Source: UBA1952 sp965246905
Lineage (GTDB): Bacteria > Bacteroidota > Bacteroidia > Chitinophagales > Chitinophagaceae
Length of the DNA: 64,000 nucleotides
Assembly (NCBI GenBank): GCA_965246905.1
Contig: CBDFFZ010000026.1
Location: 4,701-68,700 of the forward strand
Direction of reading: 5' to 3'
Shown here piece by piece: positions 40,927 to 49,390 of this stretch (position 1 is its first letter; the number at the start of each line of letters is the position of its first letter). Under the pieces are notes generated by a model. That model saw only the letters and a list, made by a program, of their open reading frames with translations. It was not told the DNA's origin and ran no database searches. Both the position numbers and the translations under genes were made by a program.

Positions 40927-41481
40927 ATGTCTCGTATAGGTAAGCAACCCATTACATTGGCAAGCGGTATTACACTTACTGTTTCCCCTTCCAATGAGAT
41001 TACAGTTAAAGGCCCCAAAGGTGAGCTTAAGCAACAAGTGGACCGTGATATTAAGGTGGAAGTAAAAGATGGTTCTGTAGAAGTAAGCCGTCCTACTGAC
41101 CAGATCCGTCATCGCGCTATGCATGGCCTGTACCGTTCACTCATTTCCAATATGGTTGAAGGTGTTACTAATGGCTATAAGCGTACGCTTGAACTGGTTG
41201 GTGTAGGGTATCGTGCTACTGTTACCGGGCAGCAGATAGATCTTGCACTTGGTTTCTCTCACAATATTATCCTGGATTTGCCAAAAGAGCTTAAAGCTAC
41301 TGCAACTGCTGAAAAAGGCAAGAATCCTACTATCTCTCTTGAAGGTATAGACAAGCAACTAATTGGTCAGGTAGCTGCAAAGCTGCGTAGCTTACGTAAG
41401 CCGGAGCCCTACAAAGGCAAGGGTGTTCGCTATATGGGTGAGGAGGTTCGCCGTAAAGCTGGTAAGGCCGCTGGTAAATAA
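40927..41481 (+). CDS. rplF: 50S ribosomal protein L6
   Basis: 184 residues. MSRIGKQPITLASGITLTVS opens as in other L6 proteins, and the C-terminal half has ISLEGIDKQLIGQVAAKLRSLRKPEPYKGKGVRYMGE, the rRNA-binding signature. It sits near the GTPase-associated centre of the 50S. It is directly in the spc operon order. Confidence 0.97.
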   Translation: MSRIGKQPITLASGITLTVSPSNEITVKGPKGELKQQVDRDIKVEVKDGSVEVSRPTDQIRHRAMHGLYRSLISNMVEGVTNGYKRTLELVGVGYRATVTGQQIDLALGFSHNIILDLPKELKATATAEKGKNPTISLEGIDKQLIGQVAAKLRSLRKPEPYKGKGVRYMGEEVRRKAGKAAGK

Positions 41482-41615
41482 GTTATTGCTGATTTTTGAT
41501 TTCGGATTTTTGCTTGCTTAGCAATGGAAGCCCAGGTCATAAATCAAAGATCATAAATCACAAATCAAACTCCGGTAGCCATCTCTAAAAGGTGAGCCCG
41601 TAAAAACAAGATACA

Positions 41616-41975
41616 ATGTCAGTTAATCCTAAAGTTCTTCGCCGCCAGAAATTGCGTTGGCGTATTCGGACCAGCGTTTCAGGCACTGCTGCAAAGCCCC
41701 GCTTGTCCGTATTCCGAAGCAATAAAGATATCTATGCACAGCTTATCGATGACAAGCAAGGTATGACCCTCGTTGCTGCTTCATCCCGCGAAAAGAATAT
41801 CTTTAGCGGCGGTGGCAATAAAATGGAGAAATCTACTAAAGTTGGTCAGATTATTGCTGAGCGTGCTAAAGCTGCCGGTATTGAAACCTGTGTTTTCGAT
41901 CGTGGTGGTTATCTCTATCATGGCCGTGTAAAGTCGCTTGCTGACGGTGCACGCGAAGGAGGTCTTAAATTCTAA
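41616..41975 (+). CDS. rplR: 50S ribosomal protein L18
   Basis: 119 residues. RRQKLRWRIRTSVSGTAAKPRLSVFRSNKDIYAQLIDD is the L18 N-terminal region that binds 5S rRNA, and the C-terminus VFDRGGYLYHGRVKSLADGAREGGLKF is standard. A hairpin-prone ATTTCGGATTTT / AAATCA-word leader precedes it. Confidence 0.97.
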   Translation: MSVNPKVLRRQKLRWRIRTSVSGTAAKPRLSVFRSNKDIYAQLIDDKQGMTLVAASSREKNIFSGGGNKMEKSTKVGQIIAERAKAAGIETCVFDRGGYLYHGRVKSLADGAREGGLKF

Positions 41976-42026
41976 ATATTAAGTTGATTGCCTGGTTTTT
42001 GCTTCGCAGTCATAAATAAATATACA

Positions 42027-42545
42027 ATGTCGAACAATCAAGACAATCGCGTAAAAGGTGGAGAGCTGGAACTGACCGATAAGGTAGTTTCTATCAACCG
42101 CGTGGTGAAGACTACAAAGGGTGGTCGTGCATTCTCTTTTTCTGCACTTGTTGTAGTGGGAGATGGCAATGGTGTGGTAGGTCATGGCCTCGGTAAAGCG
42201 AAAGAAGTTCAGGAGGCAATTACCAAGGGCATTGATGATGCAAAAAAGAACCTTATCAAGGTTCCGGTAATGCATGGCACTATTCCACATGAGCAATATG
42301 CTAAAGAAGGCGCTGCTAAGGTGCTCATAAAGCCAGCGGCTCCCGGTACCGGTGTTATTGCGGGTGGTAGCATGCGTGCTGTCCTGGAAGCTGCAGGTAT
42401 TCACAATGTGCTTAGTAAAAACCTCGGCTCTGCAAATCCACACAATGTGGTGAAAGCCACCGTGCTTGCATTAAGCATGCTCCGTGAACCTATTGCTGTT
42501 GCAAAAACACGCAACATAAGCCTGAAAAAAGTATTCAACGGTTAA
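42027..42545 (+). CDS. rpsE: 30S ribosomal protein S5
   Basis: 172 residues from the ATG at 42027; an upstream in-frame TTG at 41988 would add 13 residues that no S5 carries. DKVVSINRVVKTTKGGRAFSFSALVVVGDGNGVVG is the S5 double-stranded-RNA-binding domain and the C-terminal half contains GTGVIAGGSMRAVLEAAGI. It controls translational fidelity and mRNA entry. Confidence 0.97.
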   Translation: MSNNQDNRVKGGELELTDKVVSINRVVKTTKGGRAFSFSALVVVGDGNGVVGHGLGKAKEVQEAITKGIDDAKKNLIKVPVMHGTIPHEQYAKEGAAKVLIKPAAPGTGVIAGGSMRAVLEAAGIHNVLSKNLGSANPHNVVKATVLALSMLREPIAVAKTRNISLKKVFNG

Positions 42546-42679
42546 ACATTGAAAAGTTGAAGCGTTGAGACGTTAAAGCGTCAAAACGTTGTTCGTACCA
42601 AAGTAGTTATTTAATTGCTCTTTAATTATCGCTTCAACTATTTAATGACTTAACTTTTCAACGACTCAATTAAATAATA

Positions 42680-42865
42680 ATGGCTAAGATAAAAGTAACA
42701 CAGGTAAAAAGCGGTATAGACCGTTCGGAGCGCCAGAAGCGTACCCTGATTGCGTTAGGTCTGCGTAAGATGCATGCTACTGTAGAAGTAGAAGGCACCC
42801 CGCAAATCCTTGGCATGGTGACTAAAGTTGCCCACCTTGTACGCGTAGAAGAAGTAAACGCATAA
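42680..42865 (+). CDS. rpmD: 50S ribosomal protein L30
   Basis: 61 residues, typical length. MAKIKVTQVKSGIDRSERQKRTLIALGLRKMHATVEVE has the L30 pattern of a short strand and helix with RK. The gap before it (42546-42679) is built of GTTGAAACGTT words that can fold back on a downstream complement. Confidence 0.95.
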   Translation: MAKIKVTQVKSGIDRSERQKRTLIALGLRKMHATVEVEGTPQILGMVTKVAHLVRVEEVNA

Positions 42866-42977
42866 TTGTGCAATTTTTTTTAGGTAAAATCCCTACTTAC
42901 AAATTCCCAATTCCAACATTCACTAACAAGATTGCGAGCGGTTACAGTTCCGCGCAAGTCTAAAAATTGTAAGCAAT

Positions 42978-43424
42978 ATGGAACTCCATAATTTGAAGCC
43001 AGCCGAGGGCGCTGTGCACAAAACTAAAAGAATTGGCCGTGGTGAAGGATCCGGCCACGGTAAAACCGCCACTCGCGGTGGAAAGGGCCAGACTGCCCGT
43101 ACCGGCTACAATGCTAAAAAGGGTTTTGAAGGTGGCCAGATGCCTATCCAGCGCCGTATGCCAAAGCGTGGATTTAAAAATCCATTCCGTATCGAGCATA
43201 AAGTATTCAACCTTGGTAACCTTGATTTTCTTATTGAGAAGTACGAGATCACAGAATTCAGCCTTGATAATCTTTATGTAAACGGACTAATTGCACGCAC
43301 CGATACCATAAAAATTCTTGGTAACGGTGAGGTGAAAACCAAGATGGCTTTTAAGGTGAATGCCATTAGTGAGAAAGCCAAGGCTGCTATTGAGGCTGCC
43401 GGTGGTTCCGTTGAGCTTATCTAA
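42978..43424 (+). CDS. rplO: 50S ribosomal protein L15
   Basis: 148 residues. MELHNLKPAEGAVHKTKRIGRGEGSGHGKTATRGGKGQTAR is the L15 N-terminal glycine-rich arm, and the C-terminal VNAISEKAKAAIEAAGGSVELI is normal. It enters the core of the 50S. It is followed by a terminator-like hairpin before secY. Confidence 0.97.
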   Translation: MELHNLKPAEGAVHKTKRIGRGEGSGHGKTATRGGKGQTARTGYNAKKGFEGGQMPIQRRMPKRGFKNPFRIEHKVFNLGNLDFLIEKYEITEFSLDNLYVNGLIARTDTIKILGNGEVKTKMAFKVNAISEKAKAAIEAAGGSVELI

Positions 43425-43441
43425 GTGAATAGCTAACATGG

Positions 43442-43470
43442 AAGACGCATTTGGATAAATGCGTCTTTTA
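43442..43470 (+). terminator. Strong hairpin between rplO and secY
   Basis: AAGACGCATTT (43442-43452) / AAATGCGTCTT (43457-43467), four-base loop, then TTTA. A near-perfect intrinsic terminator inside the spc operon, so secY must either be read through or have its own promoter. Confidence 0.8.
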
Positions 43471-43516
43471 TCGTTTATTCGCATTTCTTTTTCTGATTTA
43501 ACAGCATCAATTCCCT

Positions 43517-44884
43517 GTGAAGAAATTTATTGACACGCTCAGGAACATTTGGAGCATTGACGAGCTTCGTAAGCGTATCCTGTTCACGCTAATGCTCATA
43601 TTCATTTATCGTATAGGCACCTACATTACGCTACCTGGTATCAACCCTAATGGTATCACTGCTAAAGCAGGCCCTACAGGTATATTGGGTATACTCGATA
43701 TGTTTGCAGGTGGCGCATTTAGCCACGCTTCTATCTTTGCACTCGGCGTAATGCCCTATATATCTGCCTCTATTTTTATGCAGCTTGCCGGTATCGTTGT
43801 GCCACAGGTGGCTAAGATGCAACGTGAGGAAAGTGGCCGCAAAAAAATCAACCAATATACCCGTTATCTTACGGTACTTGTTACTGCCTTTCAGGCAAGC
43901 GCTTATGTAGCTTACCTGAGCTCACCGCAGTATGAGCTTGCCCGTGTATCACAATTTAGCGGTGCTACCTTTTGGCTTACCACTGTAGTAGTGCTTACGG
44001 CAGGTACACTATTCGTTATGTGGATGGGCGAGAAAATCACTGATAAAGGTATTGGTAACGGTATTTCCCTGATTATCATGGTAGGTATCCTTGCCCGCCT
44101 TCCAAGCGCTTTCCGTGAAGAGGTGAGCAAGCGTTTTGTTCAACACTCCGTGGCTGGCGGTACTTTGGTTCTGCTTATCGAAATCGCTATTTTCATTGCC
44201 ATAGTGATTGGCCTTATCCTTCTTACACAGGGGGTTCGTAAGATTCCGCTCAATTATGCGCGGCGTATTATTGGCAGCACCAATGCTGCAAAGGAGATTA
44301 GTGGCGCACGTGATTTTATCCCGCTGAAAGTAAATATGGTCGGTGTAATGCCCATCATCTTTGCGCAGGCGCTTTTATTCATCCCTGCTACTATTGCCGG
44401 ATTTGCCACAGGTGGCACCGCAGATAAAAGTAATTTTCTGCGTTCACTTAGTGATGATAGCTCAGTATGGTATTATGTGCTATATTCTATTCTTGTAATT
44501 GCATTTACTTATTTCTATACGGCCATTACCTTCAACCCAACGGATATGGCGGATAATCTAAAGCGCAATAACAGCTTTATTCCAGGCGTAAAACCGGGCG
44601 AACCAACTGCCAATTTCATCTCTACTATTATGGATCGCATTACGTTGCCCGGAGCACTGTTCCTAGCGCTGGCTGGTATCCTTCCGGGGCTTGCGCGCCT
44701 AATGGGTGTTACGGGTGGTTTTGCAGGCTTTTATGGTGGTACTTCAATGTTGATCGGTGTTGGTGTAATACTTGATACCCTACAGCAGATCGAGAGCCAC
44801 CTCCTTATGCGTCAGTATGATGGCCTTATGAAGACTGGCCGTATATCGGGCCGACAGCAGCCTGTTGCTAATGCGCCGCTCTAA
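43517..44884 (+). CDS. secY: Preprotein translocase subunit SecY
   Basis: 455 residues from a GTG start. Ten hydrophobic segments are visible, beginning with ILFTLMLIFIYRIGTYITLPGI and including MPYISASIFMQLAGIVVPQ (plug region), ISLIIMVGILARLPSAF and PADMADNLKRNNSFIPGVKPGEPT (substituted FNPTDMADNLKRN in this protein). It forms the protein-conducting channel of the inner membrane. It lies in the spc operon as usual. Confidence 0.97.
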   Translation: MKKFIDTLRNIWSIDELRKRILFTLMLIFIYRIGTYITLPGINPNGITAKAGPTGILGILDMFAGGAFSHASIFALGVMPYISASIFMQLAGIVVPQVAKMQREESGRKKINQYTRYLTVLVTAFQASAYVAYLSSPQYELARVSQFSGATFWLTTVVVLTAGTLFVMWMGEKITDKGIGNGISLIIMVGILARLPSAFREEVSKRFVQHSVAGGTLVLLIEIAIFIAIVIGLILLTQGVRKIPLNYARRIIGSTNAAKEISGARDFIPLKVNMVGVMPIIFAQALLFIPATIAGFATGGTADKSNFLRSLSDDSSVWYYVLYSILVIAFTYFYTAITFNPTDMADNLKRNNSFIPGVKPGEPTANFISTIMDRITLPGALFLALAGILPGLARLMGVTGGFAGFYGGTSMLIGVGVILDTLQQIESHLLMRQYDGLMKTGRISGRQQPVANAPL

Positions 44885-44905
44885 GCAATCGATCATTCAA
44901 CTTTT

Positions 44906-44943
44906 AAATCCCTTGCCAGCGCTTAGCCGGTAAGGGATTTTTT
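44906..44943 (+). terminator. Terminator between secY and map
   Basis: AAATCCCTT (44906-44914) / AAGGGATTT (44932-44940) enclosing a GC-rich loop, then TTTAAAA. A second intrinsic terminator within the spc block. Confidence 0.8.
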
Positions 44944-44958
44944 AAAATATCCATTTAC

Positions 44959-45816
44959 ATGATTCATATAAGAAACAAGGACGAGATCGAGACCATCCGG
45001 CAGAATGCAATGATGGTTACTGCTACGCTCACAGAAGTTGCCAAAATGCTTAGGCCGGGCATAACAACGGCATCCATCGATGCAATGGCAGAAACCTTTA
45101 TTCTGGATCATGGCGGGAAACCTTCTTTTAAAGGCTATGGTGGCTTTCCTGCTTCGCTTTGTATCTCTGTGAATGAAGTAGTTGTGCACGGCTTTCCTGG
45201 TGATTATGAGCTTAGGGATGGCGATATCATATCTGTAGATTGCGGATTTTACAGGAATGGATTTCATGGAGATCATGCTTACACCTTCGGCATAGGTAAT
45301 GTGGCGACCGAAGTGCTGGATATGATGCGTATTACCAAAGAATCATTAGTAAAAGGCATTGAGCAGGCAAAATCAAATAACAGGATCGGAGATATCGCTC
45401 ATGCAATAGAATATCATACCAATAAGCTGCATGGCTACGGTGTAGTACGCGAGCTCGTAGGCCACGGCGTTGGAAAAGATTTGCATGAAGATCCGCAGGT
45501 GCCGAATTTTGGCCGCCGTGGGGATGGTAAACGGATTAAAGAGCACTCCGTACTTGCTATCGAGCCAATGATAAACCTCGGTACGCGCGAAGTATATACA
45601 CTGGATGATGGATGGACGATCGTAACGGCAGATGGTAAGCCTTCCTGCCACTATGAGCATACAACGCTGGTGCGCAGAAATAGTGGTGAAAACCTTTCCA
45701 GTTTCGGGCCGATCGAGGCTGCCGAACGACTGAACCATGAGCTGGCTATTGGTCATTTAGCGCCCGAAGGAAAGGCGACGCAGGTCGCCGATATGTCAAT
45801 AAACAGCGTAAACTGA
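44959..45816 (+). CDS. map: Type I methionine aminopeptidase
   Basis: 285 residues. The five metal ligands are present: Asp in VDCGFYRNGFHGDHAY, the His in VGHGVGKDLHEDP, Glu in LAIEPMIN, and Glu in HYEHTTLV. It removes the initiator methionine from nascent proteins. It is about 30 residues longer than E. coli Map (264), with an extra C-terminal tail after the catalytic core. In related bacteria infA follows, but the DNA after this gene is a pseudogene. Confidence 0.96.
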   Translation: MIHIRNKDEIETIRQNAMMVTATLTEVAKMLRPGITTASIDAMAETFILDHGGKPSFKGYGGFPASLCISVNEVVVHGFPGDYELRDGDIISVDCGFYRNGFHGDHAYTFGIGNVATEVLDMMRITKESLVKGIEQAKSNNRIGDIAHAIEYHTNKLHGYGVVRELVGHGVGKDLHEDPQVPNFGRRGDGKRIKEHSVLAIEPMINLGTREVYTLDDGWTIVTADGKPSCHYEHTTLVRRNSGENLSSFGPIEAAERLNHELAIGHLAPEGKATQVADMSINSVN

Positions 45817-45840
45817 CAGCAGTAATCCCTGATTATTTAT

Positions 45841-46513
45841 GAAACCTGCACTCCTGCTTTTGATATTAAGTGCCGCATTAAATTTATCTGCTGCATCTTT
45901 CGATCATCTTCTATATTGCAGTTATTGAAGCTGATATAGATAGAGGCACCATCGTTGGGAAAGTCCAGATCCGGTTTAAACCGCTTTTTGATAATCTGGA
46001 AAGCATCATACTGAATTCCGGAAACCGCGTAATTGATTCGGTGCTGGAAAATGATACCGCTTTACTATCAAATCAATAAGGTAATCAACTGTGTGTTATT
46101 CTTTTGCGCCTGGCAATGAAGAAAGAAAAATGTATTATAACTGTACATTATCGGTTGCGGCTTACTTTGAAAAGCATTATGGCCGTGTTCTCTATCTTCA
46201 CAAATGGAAAAATATTATGTCGCCTATGAGCGAATAAGGCTGACTGGGAAAGATAAATCATTAGTTTTTCCAGATTGAAATCGCCCAACGCGCGAAGACC
46301 GGGCAGCTTGTGTACGATTAAGGTGCTTATGTACTTGCATCTTATTTGAAAGAAATAGAAAAAGAAGCCTTTTTGACTTGGAATATAGGATTACACTCAA
46401 AAGAATTGTGGGGCAGGTTCGTCACTACCGATGATTTTAAAACTGCTATGGAAAAATCCGCTAACAGAAACCTTTCCAGTCTTTTCAATAAAGGGTATAT
46501 AATATATTTAGTC
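45841..46513 (+). pseudogene. Remnant of an M1-family metallopeptidase
   Basis: A signal peptide start, MKPALLLLILSAALNLSA, runs into a stop after 29 codons; shifted frames then continue an M1 aminopeptidase N-domain (IEADIDRGTIVGKVQIRFK, FDNLESIILNSGNRVIDSVL, then TVHYR). Further on, AYFEKHYGRVLYLHKWK, TGQLVYD-stop-GAYVLASYL and VTTDDFKTAMEKSANRNLSSLF correspond to the C-terminal part. The region that should hold the HExxH zinc motif is gone: only about 220 codons remain of a protein normally above 500. Stops and frameshifts in every frame show it is decayed, not just misread. Confidence 0.72.
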
Positions 46514-46893
46514 TCTCAAACGCATTTGATATCACATTACATACAATTTATTTTATAAAATACGCTCACTAACAGTACCAAAAATATAATAACAAGTAGC
46601 ACTGCGCGAATTTTTTAAGTAAAAGAGCAAGCTATATGTATAATATATTTGATTACATATGGTAGTATTTTCATGCAGGTTCACAGTACCTATCATCGCT
46701 TCCTGGATACGTTTTACAAAAATTTTACATCAGGACTTACGGTAATGCTATCCGTAAACATTGTAAGCAATTTTTTTGAGCTAATCGAAAGCCATAAGGT
46801 AGGCGCATTGTTCTTGCCATGGCGCTATTGGTAATCCTTGATCATAAAAGCAGGCTCCCCGCTGACACAGAAAGCTTTTCCTGACAACAACGA
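46514..46893. other. AT-rich gap after the pseudogene
   Basis: 380 bp, AT-rich at its left half, with a 61-codon frame (46649-46834) of unknown meaning that I do not call as a gene. No repeat or RNA is obvious. It probably is further decayed DNA joined to the lgt 3' end. Confidence 0.5.
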
Positions 46894-48228
46894 TCAGGCA
46901 AGTGCTTGTATAGAATCTATATTTGGTTTTTCTCCATTCTTGTCCCTGTAAAATAACAATATGCCTGCGCCGATAAGCATAAAGCTTACCGCGATAATTT
47001 CTGCCTGTGTAGGATGAAGGAAACCCCAGTCATACTTATAATTTACCCTTATCTTCTCAACAAAAAAGCGTTCCAGCCCATTTAAAATCAGGTAAATAGC
47101 AAAGAAGTGAAAAGGAATTTTTATTCTCTTGCGGATGCTCCAAAGTATAAAGAACAACCCAATGCAAACAAAAGCTTCATAGAGTGGAGTAGGGAAGACG
47201 CCGATGGGCAGCACAGAGCAGTGATCGCCGGTACAACCGGGCAGCGGCATGCCTACATTATTTACATTAGAAGGATAGCACTGTGCATAGAGTGCCTGCG
47301 GCAGCCACGATGGAGCCTTTACGCTCAGGTTATGCAGGGTGCCGTCCGGCTTCACTTGTCTTGTATCACGGAAGTAAGACTCATAATATTTTACCGATTG
47401 CGCATATTTATCTGCAGTAGCAGGCTCCAGTTTACCTGTGCTTACATTGGTTACATAAGCGCTATTGTAAATGCCCCAGTCGCCATCGCCGGCAAACTGG
47501 CATCCGAAACGCCCAATGCCATAAGCGATCATAATTGCGGGCGCAGCGGCATCGCAAAGGTGCGCAAAACGGATTTTATATTTGCGGGCGAAGTACCAGA
47601 ATACTGCGGTTGCCACGATAAGTCCGCCATAAAAAGTAAGCCCGCTCGAGGATGTAAGCGACCGGATCGGATCGGCTATAAAATCATCCCAGGTTTCAAA
47701 CGCATTAAAGAGCTTGGCTCCCGCAAGCCCGCCCAGCGCGGCAATGATCAGTATCTCACCAATTCGCTGATGTGGATACACTGCTACTTTCTTAGTTACT
47801 GGTTGTGGCAGCTGGTGCTTTTTCTTTTCGCGGTAATGCATCCATACAAATAGTGCAGCCCCCGCAATACCACCAATTATATTTCCTTCCGTAGAAAAAA
47901 AATAGCCCATTGGGTTTTGAGAAATCGTAGCTATACTTCCTGCAAAATAGGCGGTAAAAATACCGACTACTTTAAAGCCCATAAACAAACCTGCAATTCC
48001 TGCCCAGAACAGCCCCATCGGCTTTGGCGCTTCACCGGTGGTTACATCGTCATGCGTAGGGTGCAGCAATCCCTGGCTTTCCTTACGGCGCAGTTCCGAA
48101 ATCATAGCCCAGGTAGCCGCCATGAAGCCCAGCGCCACCATGAAGCCAAAAGTTTTTAAAAGACTAAGCCATTCTGGAGGATGAATGCCAAACAAGCCAT
48201 GAATAAGGTAACGGAAATCAGGATACAT
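46894..48228 (-). CDS. lgt: Prolipoprotein diacylglyceryl transferase, long form
   Basis: 444 residues, longer than E. coli Lgt (291), which is the common Bacteroidota form. The signature YGIGRFGCQFAGDGDWGIYN (near residue 235) with the essential Arg in GRFG is present, and multiple membrane helices surround it. It transfers a diacylglyceryl group to the lipobox cysteine, and so is needed for BamD and the SorA-like lipoprotein described above. It is in a pair with the nucleoside phosphorylase, 51 bp upstream. Confidence 0.88.
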   Translation of the reverse strand: MYPDFRYLIHGLFGIHPPEWLSLLKTFGFMVALGFMAATWAMISELRRKESQGLLHPTHDDVTTGEAPKPMGLFWAGIAGLFMGFKVVGIFTAYFAGSIATISQNPMGYFFSTEGNIIGGIAGAALFVWMHYREKKKHQLPQPVTKKVAVYPHQRIGEILIIAALGGLAGAKLFNAFETWDDFIADPIRSLTSSSGLTFYGGLIVATAVFWYFARKYKIRFAHLCDAAAPAIMIAYGIGRFGCQFAGDGDWGIYNSAYVTNVSTGKLEPATADKYAQSVKYYESYFRDTRQVKPDGTLHNLSVKAPSWLPQALYAQCYPSNVNNVGMPLPGCTGDHCSVLPIGVFPTPLYEAFVCIGLFFILWSIRKRIKIPFHFFAIYLILNGLERFFVEKIRVNYKYDWGFLHPTQAEIIAVSFMLIGAGILLFYRDKNGEKPNIDSIQALA

Positions 48229-48279
48229 AATCTGGCCGTAAAAGTAAGTAAGCCGCGCCGGGCGTTACAGTAGGAACTG

Positions 48280-49158
48280 TTATATTTTTTCGATAATGGC
48301 CAGCGATTGCCGGATCATTTTATCTATTGCTGCACCGCTATCTGCTGAGAATTTATTCTGAATGCGGTTGGCAACAATAGCGCTGATAGAAAGGCACTGA
48401 TGGCCAAGCAGCCTGCCCAACCCATATATGGCCGAAGTCTCCATTTCAAAATTAGTGATCCTGTGATCACGGCTTTTAAAAGCGGGCAAGGCATCTATAA
48501 GGCCGGGGAGCGCAACCGGCGCGCGTAGCACACGGCCTTGCGGCCCGTAAAAGCCTGGGCACGTTACCGTTATGCCGCTGTGATAGTTTTCTGTAAAATG
48601 TTTCCTGAGCCTTATAGATCCTTCTGCGATATAAGGATATATTTTTTTTCCGGCGAGGCCTATATGCCGCTCAAAAGCATCCAGCATAAATGTTTCTTCT
48701 GGATTGAGGTTATGCTGGTAATAATGCATCAGGTTATCCAAACCTATTGCGAATGAGGAAACCACGAAGCTATCCACCGGAATATCCGCCTGCAATGAAC
48801 CCGATGTGCCAAGCCGGATGATGGTAAGCGATTTTTTTTCATCATGAATCGTGCGGGTCTTAAAATCGATGTTTACCAGCGCATCCAGCTCATTGAGCAC
48901 GATATCAATATTATCAGGCCCGATGCCGGTGCTTACCACACTGATATTTTTGCCGCCGATGCGGCCGGTATGCGTAATGAACTCACGGTGCGCAGCTCGG
49001 TGCACGATAACATCAAAATATTTGCTTACATCGCCAACACGGCCGGGGTCGCCAACAGTTATTACCGTTCCTGCAAGTTGGTCCGGACGCAGATCCAGAT
49101 GGTAGATGCTTTCTTTAGGGGTAATGATAAGCTCTGAGGCGCCGATCGGAAAATTCAT
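48280..49158 (-). CDS. Nucleoside phosphorylase
   Basis: 292 residues. TVGDPGRVGDVSKYFD, the VSTGIGPDNIDIVLNEL segment and FEMETSAIYGLGRLLGHQ are features of the uridine/purine nucleoside phosphorylase family (Pfam PNP_UDP_1). It splits nucleosides to base and ribose-1-phosphate. Which base is used cannot be decided from sequence alone; uridine phosphorylase is the nearest type. It is co-directional with lgt. Confidence 0.85.
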   Translation of the reverse strand: MNFPIGASELIITPKESIYHLDLRPDQLAGTVITVGDPGRVGDVSKYFDVIVHRAAHREFITHTGRIGGKNISVVSTGIGPDNIDIVLNELDALVNIDFKTRTIHDEKKSLTIIRLGTSGSLQADIPVDSFVVSSFAIGLDNLMHYYQHNLNPEETFMLDAFERHIGLAGKKIYPYIAEGSIRLRKHFTENYHSGITVTCPGFYGPQGRVLRAPVALPGLIDALPAFKSRDHRITNFEMETSAIYGLGRLLGHQCLSISAIVANRIQNKFSADSGAAIDKMIRQSLAIIEKI

Positions 49159-49212
49159 TTTTATCTGAGGATTGATTGTTTACAGTTGGTCCGGATATAC
49201 CGGTAAAAGGAC

Positions 49213-49243
49213 TTGTAAAAAAACAAATCATTGGCTACATTTG
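49213..49243 (+). promoter_or_regulatory. Promoter of tRNA-Cys
   Basis: TTG (49213-49215), a 20-bp spacer and TACATTTG (49236-49243), which matches the Bacteroidota consensus well. It lies 32 bp before the tRNA. Confidence 0.75.
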
Positions 49244-49275
49244 CATCCCTGCAAGCGCAGGCATGCTTAAAGAAT

Positions 49276-49346
49276 GGTCGGATGGCCGAGTGGTTAGGCA
49301 CAGCTCTGCAAAAGCTGCTACAGCGGTTCGAACCCGCTTCCGACCT
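49276..49346 (+). tRNA. tRNA-Cys (anticodon GCA)
   Basis: A complete cloverleaf is readable: acceptor arm GGTCGGA (49276-49282) / TCCGACC (49339-49345), D arm GCC...GGC, anticodon stem CAGCT/AGCTG around loop CTGCAAA (anticodon GCA), and T arm AGCGG-TTCGAAC-CCGCT. The discriminator base is T and no CCA is encoded. A terminator follows immediately. Confidence 0.95.
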
Positions 49347-49350
49347 CGCC

Positions 49351-49388
49351 AAGAGCCGGTTCCCTGGATACAGAGAACCGGCTCTTTT
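49351..49388. terminator. Terminator of tRNA-Cys
   Basis: AAGAGCCGGTTC (49351-49362) / GAACCGGCTCTT (49375-49386), twelve perfect pairs, then TTTTG. On the other strand it can serve the convergent gene ending at 49391. Confidence 0.92.
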
Positions 49389-49390
49389 GT

